DNA of 64,000 nucleotides from Dendrobium chrysotoxum (taxonomy: Eukaryota; Streptophyta; Magnoliopsida; Asparagales; Orchidaceae): positions 22,070,231-22,134,230 of the forward strand of contig CM034311.1 of the NCBI GenBank assembly GCA_019925795.1. The letters run 5' to 3'. The notes beneath the pieces are model-generated. The model was not told the DNA's origin. It was given only the letters and a program-made list of their open reading frames with translations, and made no database searches. A program made the translations under genes and the position numbers. This document shows, one piece after another, positions 54,502 through 64,000 of the stretch. The first letter of the stretch is position 1. Each line of letters begins with the position of its first letter.

Positions 54502-54724
54502 TGTGAAATCCCTTAACTAAATGAAAGCTAAACTCTTAAATATCGAGGTGTCTTTTGATGTAATGGCTAGAATTTTTATAAAAAATTCGGCAGTTCAGCG
54601 TGCTCATTCTGGAGAAATTATGGGATGGGTAACCTACTAGGAAATTACACTAATAGGACAAAATCGTGAGGCTCTTAGGCTGAAGCGGACAATATTTTGA
54701 TAGTTAAGAGTTTGAGTTATTACA
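54502..54724 (+). repeat. Cassandra unit 2, 5' LTR
   Basis: TGTGAAATCCC...GAGTTATTACA, with 5S-like GGATGGGTAACCTACTAGGA. It is followed by the PBS TGGTATTAGAGC at 54728-54739. Confidence 0.82.
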
Positions 54725-54953
54725 AAATGGTATTAGAGCAATACACCAGCTAGAATATGAGAACTAAGTGTCATATAAGATAAAGAGTTACGCCATGGGA
54801 GCCACCTCTTGAACCTTGTTTGGGACAAAGTGTTACATGACGGGAGCCACCACTTGGAACTTGTAGGAGCCACCTCTAGAATTCTATCTGCCTGGTGGAT
54901 GATTCTGGGATAAAGATGATGATAAGGATGTCGGTTACTTAAGTATGGGAGAT

Positions 54954-55172
54954 TATAAAACCCCTTAAGTAAATGAAAGCTAAACTTTTAAATATCGAGG
55001 CACCTTTTGGTGTAATAACTGGAATTTTTGTAAGAAATTCCATAATTAAGCGTGTTCATCCCGGAGCAATTCTAAGATGGCCTACTGGGAAGTTACACCA
55101 ACAGGGCAAAACCGTAAGGCTCTTAGGCTGAAGCAAACAATATCTCGATAGTTAAGAATTTGGGCTGTTACA
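54954..55172 (+). repeat. Cassandra unit 2, 3' LTR
   Basis: Starts TATAAAACCCC (decayed from TGTGAAACCCC), contains CATAATTAAGCGTGTTCATC and CCTACTGGGAAGTTACACC (5S-like), and ends GGGCTGTTACA followed by CTTAG. Confidence 0.82.
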
Positions 55173-55539
55173 CTTAGCATCTTTAATATTAATAAAAAAA
55201 TATCAATATGAAACTGAAAGTCAAACTCTATTAATTGAAGTAATTTTATTAATGTCATCATCACTAGTTACCTCCCTATTGGGAGAAATTGAAACTTTAA
55301 AATGGAGTGAAATTTTTTTGGATATATTTAGCATTGCTAATATTAACATAAAATATTAATATCAAGCTAAATATCAAAATTCATGAATTTGAATAATTTT
55401 ATCAATATCATTATCACTACAATAATAATTTTTGACATTAATTACCTCCATATTAAAAGAACATTAGAACTTCAAAATATAGTGAAAGTTTTTTTTTATC
55501 ATAATCTCTCCAATTAGAGGCAGTCAAAGAGAAAGATCG
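55173..55539. repeat. AT-rich degenerate tandem pair
   Basis: Two copies of a unit starting TTAGCAT(C/T) and ending AGTGAAA(T/G)TTTTTTT at about 55175-55320 and 55328-55497, period about 154 bp, diverged. No gene. Confidence 0.6.
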
Positions 55540-58500
55540 AAGCTCTATATTTTCACTAATAATTGTGGGTCTCTAAAAGGATATTGTTAGCGAGGTTAGA
55601 ATGCATGGAGTATAATCGCACTATCCTATTGGATAAAATGGTCATATATCTTTAATGGAAGAGCAGATGAAATCATACATACGATTATCCATAAAAAGTA
55701 ATGGCTTTTGCCTACACATCTCTATGTATAATAATATATATAATTCGATAGTCATGAGATTTCTCCCATTTGATACATCAATTAGAGTGAGGTTTATTTA
55801 ATGTGGGTATCATTTTTCACGGGTGCAAGACCCCGTGTTTAATTACATCTTAGGCACCTTGGCCTAAGAATACTCTCGATTAGAGATGATATTGTATTCT
55901 CTTCTTGATTTGATACATAGTGAGATTCCTAAGCTTTTCTAATCTATAGAAGATAAGCTCAATAAACTATTCAACACACAAGGATCATCATCAGGTTAGT
56001 ATGAGGGTAGATATCAGGAGAGGTGATATCACATATAAAGCATGCAAGAGAGAATGATGGAAGGGGCATCATCCGTGAGACGTAGATGAGTCGAATTTAT
56101 AGCCTCCCAAGAATGTAGAGCTTACCCAATGATAATGCATGCAGCGATATAACCATAATGCCACCTTTTGATCTTAAATCTATAAAGGACATACTGTACA
56201 CTAAGTACTAACGCTCCAACCTAACTAATGCAAGACAACGAGGGGACTTATAATTTAAATCTCACCAGGAATTAAAGCAGCCTCGCCTAGATTTACTACC
56301 CTGTTAGGAAAGGGGTACCAGTTAAAACTTTATCTATCATCTTAAATCTATGTAGTCTGTTTTAATACAAGTGTAAGAGTGGTGAGAGGCATAGAAGAGA
56401 AATGAGCCTTAAGCCCAACCATGAATGATACTATGTTAATACAATGGTGAACTATCCCTCTATATGATAAAAGATAAAATTTCTATGCTCGACTTAGGCT
56501 ATGCATGAAGGGTATGGCTAATCAGAACTATTCAATAACCATTGTGAAGTGGATTGGGGTTTGAAATTATAATTGCATTTTAAAGATTAACCCAAGAGTG
56601 GTCGTGCATTAGTTTTGAAAAGTTGACTAATTTTAAACCTTATGTAAATTTTATCAAACTTAGAAAAATTTAATCCTCATAGAAAATTTAACATCTTAAA
56701 AGCTTAACGTGGACTCTGACTGCCTTAAAGCAAAGTAATTAAAGAAACCTAAAAGAAACATGTAATTTTAATGTGCAATCAATATAAACACACCAATTAT
56801 CACAGAATATATAATGACTAAAAGGTCAGAAATGTAGTTGTGTTCTGCATTACACCTCAGAAAAAGAGAAAAATGTTAACTGAGCTCTACCATAACTATA
56901 ACTCAATCCTAAGACTATACAAAAATGAAATGGTGTGTAAGGCCTTAATTGATCTTCACGTATTTGGCCACCTATCTTCTGAAATACCAACACCTACATA
57001 GCTTTCATAACTAAAAATTATATATGAAAAAGAAAAATTACACGAGTTCCCTACAAAATAGATATTAGCTCAGTTATAATAAAATAACCATATACATCCA
57101 GACCTAATTCTTAGAACTACATTTTGAAGGACTTTAGCGATTCTTATAATATCTATTAGAGAGCACGTTTATAATTATTATGAAATCATTTTATTAGCCC
57201 TTTAGAAACATGACCATCTGCATTAAATATTTTTATAAAAATTCTAACCACTTAAGGGAAAATGCCCATTCATCAATTCACAAAAAAGAAAACAAAATAA
57301 TCATAAACAATCCAAACTAGAAACACCTCATCACATCATCACAAATGCAAAATAAAAAATAAAGAAACTGAAAATGTTATTCTAGCTACACTCTACCTTA
57401 GAATTCCTATAAAAAAGTGTCATATCCAGCTCATAAGTGAGTGCAAAATTAGTGTTATCTAACTATCCCAATTTAGGTGGAAGGTTCAAGTTACAATGTC
57501 AAGTTCATATTATTTAATTTATCAACCCAAGAATTTTTCTTTAGGTGATTAGCCATTTAGGGTATATTAATTACAACTTAATTTTAGAGTCATGATTTTA
57601 ATCATTAGGTTATAAGTAACCCAAATGTATGAGCTCTATCCTGTGCTAGAGTTGTAAAGAATTGAGAGGCAAATGACCTATCCTCAACCCACACCTAACT
57701 AAGGCTAGAGTGACTGTAAGGCTAAAATGTTAGCTAATCCATTCTTGATTTCCTAAGACTAAAGATAAGGCTAATAGGTGTCATACTGGAATAAACCTAT
57801 TACCTGCCATAAAAATCCTAGATTTTTTATGCCTAAGGTTAATCAATTTTAGAGGCTTACATAGGAATGAAAAACTCACTACCTATAGATATACGAGAGT
57901 TTTACCTGACTTAAATTTTAGCACTTAGGTGGTTAAAGAATTATATTGGGCTCCTAAGGGTGGTTTTAGATTTTTATAAAGAGATAATTTGTGCAGATAT
58001 TTAGACCTTTCTCTCTTAACCTGTGAGGTAAATGGCATTGTCATAATGGGCACGAGGGCCAAGGCTTTCTTAGGACATTTAGCCCCGCAGCTCGAGGTAG
58101 TTCAGCCTATATGCCATACATGTATTAGAGTGGAGGGTACAAAGATAGGCATAAACACGACATAAGTTAAAGCACTAATGTATGACTTGAAGTTCATTAA
58201 CTTATCCCACACCACACATGTTATATATATATAATTCTTTTTATTTTTTTTGGTAAAATTTATAATTTAATACCTACATTCTATCCTTTTATTCGTGGCA
58301 TTGTCACAACGGGCATAAGGACCAAGGCCTTCTTAAGACACGTAGCCTCATAGCTCGAGGTAGTCCAGTCTATAAACTTCATGAACATAATGGGTAATAT
58401 AAAAGATATACATATACATTAAATCTTATTAAACATTTTAACCCCTAAGGTGTTATGAGTCTGACACGCATTTACTCTCCAAGTTAAATATAACAAAGAT

Positions 58501-58840
58501 TATGAAAGCTTCAATTTATTAATAATTTGTTGCTGATTATTTAGGTTGAATAATGATTGCCTTTATTAAATCAAAATCATGAGATTTATTTCATCGTCTT
58601 TGGGGCTGACTTAATCGTCTTGTAGGCCCGAATTACCCAATAATCATCTTTTAAATTATGTTTGACTTAGCTTGTAGATTCAAATTTATTAATTGGTTGA
58701 TCAGTGATTTATTAGTCAATTATTTAAGTTAAGTGATAATTGTCTTTATTTGCATCAGGGTTGTGAGGTTTATCTCACCCTCATTGTGCTAACTTAATAT
58801 CCTTGTAAGTCCAGATTACCCGAAAATCACCTTGTTATTA
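55540..58840 (-). repeat. Relic of a giant LTR related to element B (right-hand relic)
   Basis: Several blocks match the B LTR in the same order: the double hairpin 55818-55868 followed by AATACTCTCGATTA; the CTAATGCAA..CAA block near 56225; and near the end two copies of the module (G/A)TGA.(G/A)TTTAT.TCA(C/T) ... GTAGGCCC..ATTACCC at 58583-58648 and 58769-58832 (period about 190 bp; single in B at 18990-19060). A further internal duplication, GGCATTGTCA..GGGCA..AGG.CCAAGGC..TTCTTA, lies at 58034-58113 and 58297-58374. It is strongly decayed with no coding part. It is interrupted at 58841 by an L1 and continues after 60980. Confidence 0.55.
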
Positions 58841-60964
58841 TTTTTTTTTTTGATAAAAGATCCATATATTAATAAAAAAGAGAGGTACAACAACCAATGA
58901 CCAACAGGCTAAAAAACAGATAGGGAAATCCCTCAGAGGGAATAACAATCGAAGGGGACTCAGGAACAGAGGTCCCTAGCACCAGCGTAGTAGCCAAAAC
59001 ACAGACCATCCGTAGGTGACAGAAAATAAATGCAGCCGAGACACCCAGGTTGCCAGCCATCCCAGCCAACAAGGGGCACTAGGGACCGCCACATCATCAT
59101 CCAACAAACCAACAAAATGCACCAACTAAAACGCAGCGCCAAAACAGAAAACTTATTTCTGTCTGCCATTTCTTTTTTGCTTATGGCCATTCACGTTACG
59201 GGACCCACACAAAGCAGAACGGACCATCCCAAATTCCTGATACTCAGATTCATATCCAGTAGAAGGAGAAAAATAATCCTCTAAAATCAGCCAGTCATTC
59301 TGAACCAAAACAGAATTCTTAGCCACTTGCTTATTCATTTCCACATTAGACAAAACCGAAATAGGGATATTAACTAAATTGACATTGCCCTCCAAGCCAA
59401 AGGAGGAGACAACATTAGAATTCGCGGTACACCCAGGTGACGGCAAAACTTCATCTGAGGAAACACGAGTAGGGGAGACGGAAGAAACAGACTGCTCAGC
59501 AACCACACCAGGCAGGTCAGGCGAGGCCAAACTGCCCGGGACAGACACCTCACAAGACAAAAAAGGTTTTAAATTCACACCACAATACATAACACCAACA
59601 TCACTAAGACATAAACGTGGGTCATGGACAACAGGAACATCCCCAACCACAACAGAGTCCACTTGAGCAGGACTAGAAACGGCAGGTGAACCCAAGTTCT
59701 CCGAAGGACCAAAATTAACGCCCGTAGCAGCATTCACAAAATTTTCCATAGCAAGAGACGGCTAGGGGGAGAAGGAATTAACATAGGAATAGGGTCCACA
59801 TTAGGACAGTCTCCCACCAGACCAAAAGCAATCCCCGCAACAGCTTCAACAGGCCCAACACACACAGCTAAAGCATCGTCATTGGCAACAACATTCGCAG
59901 AACCGTCAAAACAACCCACCCCCAGAGAGACAGGAGACACAACAGGATTAGCAACCGACTGAAATAACCCCAAGTCCAAAACAGGATCCCCAATACTTGA
60001 TTCCACATTTATAAAAGGCGCAGGGACAGGGCGCGGCTTCGCCAATTGCGGATGCAAAACCAAACACTTCGCATTGGAGTGACCCAAAGCTTTGCAATGC
60101 AAGCAATAAGACGGAACATCTTCCAAAACAACCGATTGAACATACCCCAGATTATCCGGGCCAACCCAAACATTCTCAGGAAATTATTTCGAAACATCCA
60201 ATTCAATCAAAACACGAGCAACAGAGGGCCTAGAACCAACAGAGGTAGCCTGATCAATTTTGAGGGGGCGGCCGAAAATCGAACCGAGACCCTGAAGGAT
60301 TCTAGGAGAGAACATATGGGGACGCAAATTCGGGAAGGACACCCATATAGGGACAATAGGGGATTCACTATCCACATCAAACGAAGGTGACCACTTGATC
60401 AATCGCATATAGCAATTGTTAATAAAATAGGAACGATGCGCAAAAACATGACAATAATCCAAATCGTTCGCTAATTTAATCAAGACATTCTTCGTATTGA
60501 GCATAGTAACAGAAAATTCACCAATGAGTTTAAGATTGAAAAAAAATTTCCTAATAGCCTCAAGGGAAGGACGGAGGGACGGAAACTTCCCAACCAACGC
60601 GAACTCAAACAGAGCGGCTAGAGAAAGCACCTCAGCCTCAGAAATCCACAAGGAAGGCATCCCACGATGAGAGGAAATCTTCAAATCAAGGAAGGAAGAA
60701 ATGCAACCCGACAGGGCATCTTTAAAAGACTTAGAAGAAGAATGACCCGCAAGAAAGACGGCATCAATCAACTTCGAACCAGCCATCAGAAAACAGCAGA
60801 CGCAAAAACACAAAAAAGGAACACGGAAGGCACAAGAATCACTTCCCTGAATGAAAGGAAGAAGTCGGAAGGCACGACCACAAGCGGAAAACCGAAATTG
60901 CCGCAGGGGAGAAAACCCTAGAAGAGCGCATGCTTTTGAGTCTTTTGTTGGTGCTACCACAAAA
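58841..60964 (-). mobile_element. ORF1-only L1 LINE with poly-A tail and target duplication
   Basis: The minus-strand element ends in an A run (58841-58851 as T on plus) and is flanked by near-identical AATCACCTTGTTATTA (58825-58840) and AAATAACCTTGTTGTT (60965-60980). It contains a 5' region, ORF1 with DUF4283-type domain and zinc knuckle, then a 300-bp 3' UTR. No endonuclease-reverse transcriptase ORF2 is present. At 2.1 kb it is a complete insertion in size terms, so ORF2 was absent from the inserted RNA or lost earlier. It must have been moved by another L1. Confidence 0.82.
59153..60786 (-). pseudogene. L1 ORF1 (DUF4283-like domain plus CCHC zinc knuckle), broken
   Basis: The likely start is the Met of MAGSKLIDAVFLAG at about 60784-60786; the longer frame to 60960 adds a cysteine-rich lead of doubtful reality. 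The first part has the DUF4283-like fold common in plant LINE ORF1 (MLNTKNVLIKLANDLDYCHV, PIVPIWVSFPNL, LGSIFGRPLKID, PSVARVLIELDV). After a TAA at 60184-60186 the frame continues to the RNA-binding knuckle YCLHCKALGHSNAKC (ORF 59734-60126). A frameshift near 59750 leads to a long low-complexity C-terminal part ending in a basic tail (HKQKRNGRQK). Confidence 0.85.
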
Positions 60965-60980
60965 AAATAACCTTGTTGTT

Positions 60981-61629
60981 TAAGTGATTCTATTTATTAT
61001 TTGATTGATTTTTTTTGTTTGTAATCACTATTTTAGTTGATTTATTATCGATTTTAGGATTGATTATAAGTTCATTAATTATATTCCATAAGTTAACTTA
61101 GTTAATTTAATTTTTAATATTTCTCCTTTTATTATCATTTGTAGTAAATAGACTTCAAACACAAGTTCTATATTAGGTTCAAATAACTGAACTAAACCTA
61201 TCATCTATAAGAAGACATACAACCAAAGACTAATACAAAGATTAACCTGACATAGTACAGTTTGTATTTTCTTTTCTTTTCTTATATTTATCTTTAACAT
61301 GCTCATGGAAAGCATATTTGGAAGCTCAAAATCATTAATGACAATTTTTATGATTGATTAAGTATTTTAAAACCCAAAGAAAACATTCTAGTAATGTCCG
61401 CTTCGTGCAAAAAAAAAAAAACCGATGCACATAACATAAGTATGTAGTTTATACTACAAGCTTAAGTGATCATAAAGGTCTCTAAGATTCACAAAGATGA
61501 AAGGTCAAAGCTTCTTTAGTGCACTAACCTAAGGCCGATGATAAACACAATCCTATCATATAGATTTGGGTGAAAATAAAATAACAGTCATATGCGTGCA
61601 AGTATTGTCATTCGCTATTACAAAATAGA
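60981..61629. other. Continuation of the giant-LTR relic and AT-rich DNA
   Basis: The first 150 bp continue the relic LTR beyond the L1 (GTTTAAGTGATTC, TTGATTGATTT). After about 61150 I see no ORF or clear repeat. Confidence 0.4.
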
Positions 61630-62180
61630 GGTCTTTATAAGTCGTAGAAAATATACCTAACTAACTGTGGTGTACCGAGGTGTACGTGCACCCCGACAAA
61701 ATATACGAGCCTCTCCAAAGGCCAAGGGAGATTATAACTCGCTAACCAGCACATATGCAAAACTAAAATACCTGCATGAGATAGGGGCGGACGGACGACT
61801 TCGGCCTGGCTGGACGTGCGAACTGAATGGAGGAGGAACAGGGGCTTCGACCTGGATGGGATGTGTTCGGGTTGCCTGCTTGCGATCCTGAGAGGCGAAG
61901 GGAGCAGGCCTTCGTCTAGGGCTTTTAGCATGAGAGGGAGAGGCGGGCTGCTCAAACAAGAGAGGAAGGGAGGAGACGGGCTCGATCCGTGCATGCCTGT
62001 CTCGATTGGCCGCGTGAATAAGAGAAAAAGAAAGAAAAGCACTGGTCTTCAGCTCGGCTTCACACAAGAGAAAGCACGCGAAGATGACTGTTGCCTGCTT
62101 GATCTTTCCAAAGCCGTTTGACTCCGCACCCCAAACGGAACGTCACGCGCTGGGCCACTGAACCGTGACAGATCTGCGAT
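61630..62180. other. GC-richer stretch with overlapping uncertain ORFs
   Basis: Several open frames of 70-135 codons overlap on both strands (for example 61635-62042 minus and 61816-62121 plus). None shows a domain, and composition alone explains them. It may be repeat-derived. I do not call a gene. Confidence 0.4.
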
Positions 62181-62349
62181 TTCAATTAAATGGGAGCCAT
62201 TGAATCGGGTTTCTTGATTCAGGGAATGGTTTGAATTGATCAGAAAGTTGATTGGGCTTTAACTGGAATTAGATTGAACCAGTTGGGCTGAAATTGAGTC
62301 CCAATCGGATTCAATTCGGCTCCATCCGGGTTAATTTGGGTCCGAGTTG

Positions 62350-62580
62350 ATCAGACCGAATTAATTTGATGAAATCAAACTCAAATCGGCGTCGATTCAA
62401 GTCGAATTGAGTTTGATAAGGCTGATATACATTAATCAGGTTCAATTGAACCTAGTCAGGTCTAATTTGACTCGATTCGAGTTGATTTGAGTTCAATTTG
62501 GTCTGATCGAGTCAATTTGATGAAATTGCACTCGAATCGACGCCGGTTTGAATCAAATTAGGCTCGACAGGGGTTCAATT
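62350..62580. repeat. Degenerate direct duplication, about 151-bp period
   Basis: AATTTGATGAAAT is followed by CTCAAATCGGCGTCGATTCAA (near 62370) in one copy, and by CTCGAATCGACGCCGGTTTGAA (near 62520) in the other. Surrounding sequence is built of GATTCAATT/GGTTCAATT variants. Confidence 0.65.
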
Positions 62581-62689
62581 GGTTGATCAAGCACGGTCGA
62601 GAGGCTACGAGCAAAAAATGAGGTTAACAACAATTCTACATGTAGGTTGGTTTGGTACTTCTAATAGAGAAAATATTAGAGCTTAAAAT

Positions 62690-63842
62690 GTGCTAGGTTA
62701 ATATTATACTATAGCCTATGAAATGGACTCTAGATTTTGACATTAATGTGGAATCTCCAATTGTCCCTATTTGGGTTTCTTTTCCCTGTCTATGTCCTTA
62801 TCTTTTCTCCCCCCGGATTCTGTATGGTTTGGGGTCGCTGTTTGGTAGACCTTTACATAAGGATAATGTGATTGTTAATGGCTCGAGACCCTCTGTGGCA
62901 CGCATATTAGTGGAATTAGATGTTACGAAACGTCGTGCTTCTCAAGTTTGGCTTGGGTCGGAGACTTGTGGTTATGCTCAATCGGTTGAAATGGATGAAT
63001 TTCCTTTGTATTGCTTTCATTGTAAATCGTTGAGCCATTTTAAGGATTATTGCTCAATCCTATATCTGAATTTGGGTGTTGCTCCTTCTATTAAAGAGGC
63101 AATCGCTACTGAAGTTTTTAATCCTCCTTTAACTAATATTCTTGTGCCTAATGTGGTTGGTTTTGATTTGGATGGGGGTGATAAATATGTTGCTAATGCG
63201 GTTCCTATTGCTTCGGGTGAGAACCCCATAGTTGATGTTATTTTCCTTGAGAAGGCTTTACCCCTGCAGTCGGGAGAGGTTGTCCTTTCTATAGCTCATG
63301 TTGATATTGGCATTGAATCCCCTTTAGTTGGAAATGAATCGTTGGTCCCCGACATGGTTGGGGCAGTGGTTGTTGAGTCTTCTTCGCATGAATGTAATGT
63401 GTCTCATGGTGATGTGGTTGTTGACCCTTATTCGAATGACTTTAAGGTGGCTCAAGGTGTTTTTTGGTAATAAGTTGATGAATGTGGGTGATAATGAACT
63501 TTGTGATGTTAATATGAGGGTGGTGAACATTGATTCTAGTGAGTTGGATCCTTCTGTTGCTTCTCCTGTGACACCTGCTGATCTGGTTGTGTCGGTCTCC
63601 TCAGTGGGATTGGGAGTGAATGAACACCTTGTTGATGTTCCAGTTGCTTTACTTTCTGTTAACGCCTTGTATGCCCATGTGGGAGTCAGATCTGGGGAAA
63701 ATGTTAAGGCGCAAATTGATTGGCTTGAATGCTCTTCATCTTCTCCTTCTGAAGATGATGAAGAGGAAGTATTTGAACAGGATGGTGGTTTGCGATGTAC
63801 TATTGTTCGGGTGGGTAAACGAAGAAAGAGGAAATCCAAAAA
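62690..63842 (+). pseudogene. Second L1 ORF1 (5'-truncated, one frameshift)
   Basis: The reading starts inside the DUF4283-like domain (PIVPIWVSFPCL, LGSLFGRPLHKD, PSVARILVELDVTK) and goes through the zinc knuckle YCFHCKSLSHFKDYC (C-x2-C-x4-H-x4-C) at about residues 97-111. The frame 62718-63470 ends through an extra T in a T run near 63461-63466. The next frame continues the protein (about 63467-63839) to a basic tail, GKRRKRKSKK. Its upstream portion is missing or degraded: a stop stands just before 62718. The domain order equals that of 59153-60786, about 65-70% similar by eye in the shared domain. Confidence 0.85.
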
Positions 63843-64000
63843 AATAGCTTTTTGTGTTTGGCTTGGTGGCTGCTGCTTTGGAAGAATTCTTTTATATGGT
63901 TGGTGGGGTTTTCATCCTTCCTTTAATTTGGTGTTGTTTCTTTCCCTTTGTTTTGTGCGGGTTGCTATTGTAGTGCCAATTTTTGGTTCTTTGGTCTTCA
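63843..64000 (+). other. 3' UTR-like region of the second L1, cut by the window edge
   Basis: GT-rich plus strand after the ORF1 stop, with no sign of an ORF2 start within the window. It resembles the region after ORF1 in the other copies (6660-6900, 59152-58852). Confidence 0.45.

Larger units (their letters stand above)
53522..55172. mobile_element. Inverted dimer of Cassandra-type TRIM elements
   Basis: Two TRIMs lie back to back: one on the minus strand (53522-54186), one on the plus strand (54502-55172), separated by 315 bp containing a gypsy pol fragment. Each has two LTRs of 215-223 bp, an internal part of about 228 bp, a PBS like TGGTATCAAAGC / TGGTATTAGAGC (initiator tRNA-Met type) and a G-rich tract. 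The LTRs carry 5S rRNA-like sequence, the defining trait of Cassandra. CTTAG flanks the whole structure at 53517-53521 and 55173-55177, while the inner flanks of each unit (ATATG, TTTAT) do not match these or each other. Confidence 0.82.

Noticed and set aside
61635..62121. Overlapping ORFs up to 135 codons
   Set aside because: Open on both strands at once, no recognisable domain; explained by GC-richer composition.
1..64000. CRISPR arrays or prokaryotic operons
   Set aside because: Tandem repeats here lack unique spacers, and the sequence is clearly plant nuclear.

Overview
This window is plant (angiosperm) nuclear DNA and is almost entirely transposable elements nested inside one another. 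The evidence is Ty3/gypsy Tat- and Ogre-type retrotransposons, plant L1 and RTE-type LINE relics, CACTA-, hAT- and Tourist-like DNA elements and a TRIM with a 5S rRNA-like promoter (Cassandra type). A single first exon of a phytocyanin/early-nodulin-like gene (2194-2428, minus) is the only host coding sequence I can support. No tRNA genes, CRISPR arrays or bacterial features were seen. I cannot place the species more finely than a repeat-rich flowering plant.

Left part (1-10283): a relic of a giant-LTR element (about 90-1010), the phytocyanin exon, then one decayed RTE-type LINE on the plus strand (2780-9062). A CACTA element (3273-4662) and a solo-LTR-like repeat 'C1' (5211-7644, itself carrying an L1 ORF1 fragment) cut it into three pieces. 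At 9063 a second, inverted solo LTR 'C2' begins. It is split by element A and resumes at 49643.

Centre (10284-49642): element A is a Tat-lineage gypsy element on the minus strand with 1.0-kb LTRs, an exact 5-bp target duplication ATAAT, gag, pol, and an antisense ORF downstream of pol that has its own TATA box and intron. Element B (17514-47088) lies inside A. It is an Ogre-type element on the minus strand with LTRs of 7.7 and 8.9 kb, a tRNA-Arg primer site, an extra ORF1, gag-pro-pol with two RNase H domains, a hairpin-rich leader and a 3' UTR tandem array. LTR divergence by eye is about 2% for A and about 1.2% for B, which agrees with B being the younger insertion. The nest therefore reads LINE > C2 > A > B. 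The inner junction is not clean: B ends in LTR-PBS-partial leader fused straight to A's pol, and A has lost its protease region.

Right part (49890-64000): a non-autonomous hAT with an 8-bp target duplication, a large fold-back element, short MITEs, an inverted Cassandra dimer (53522-55172) bounded by CTTAG, a decayed giant-LTR relic (about 55540-61150) interrupted by an ORF1-only L1 (58841-60964), and a second ORF1-only L1 running off the right edge.

All retroelement ORFs carry stops or frameshifts. Most in-frame stops look like cytosine deamination (CGA to TGA, CAG to TAG, CAA to TAA), as expected of methylated, silenced DNA. The most unusual signals are structural: a pair of small hairpins kept by compensating changes in three diverged giant LTRs, a 49-bp tandem array whose units keep a hairpin with four different perfectly matched arm sequences, and the inverted Cassandra dimer.
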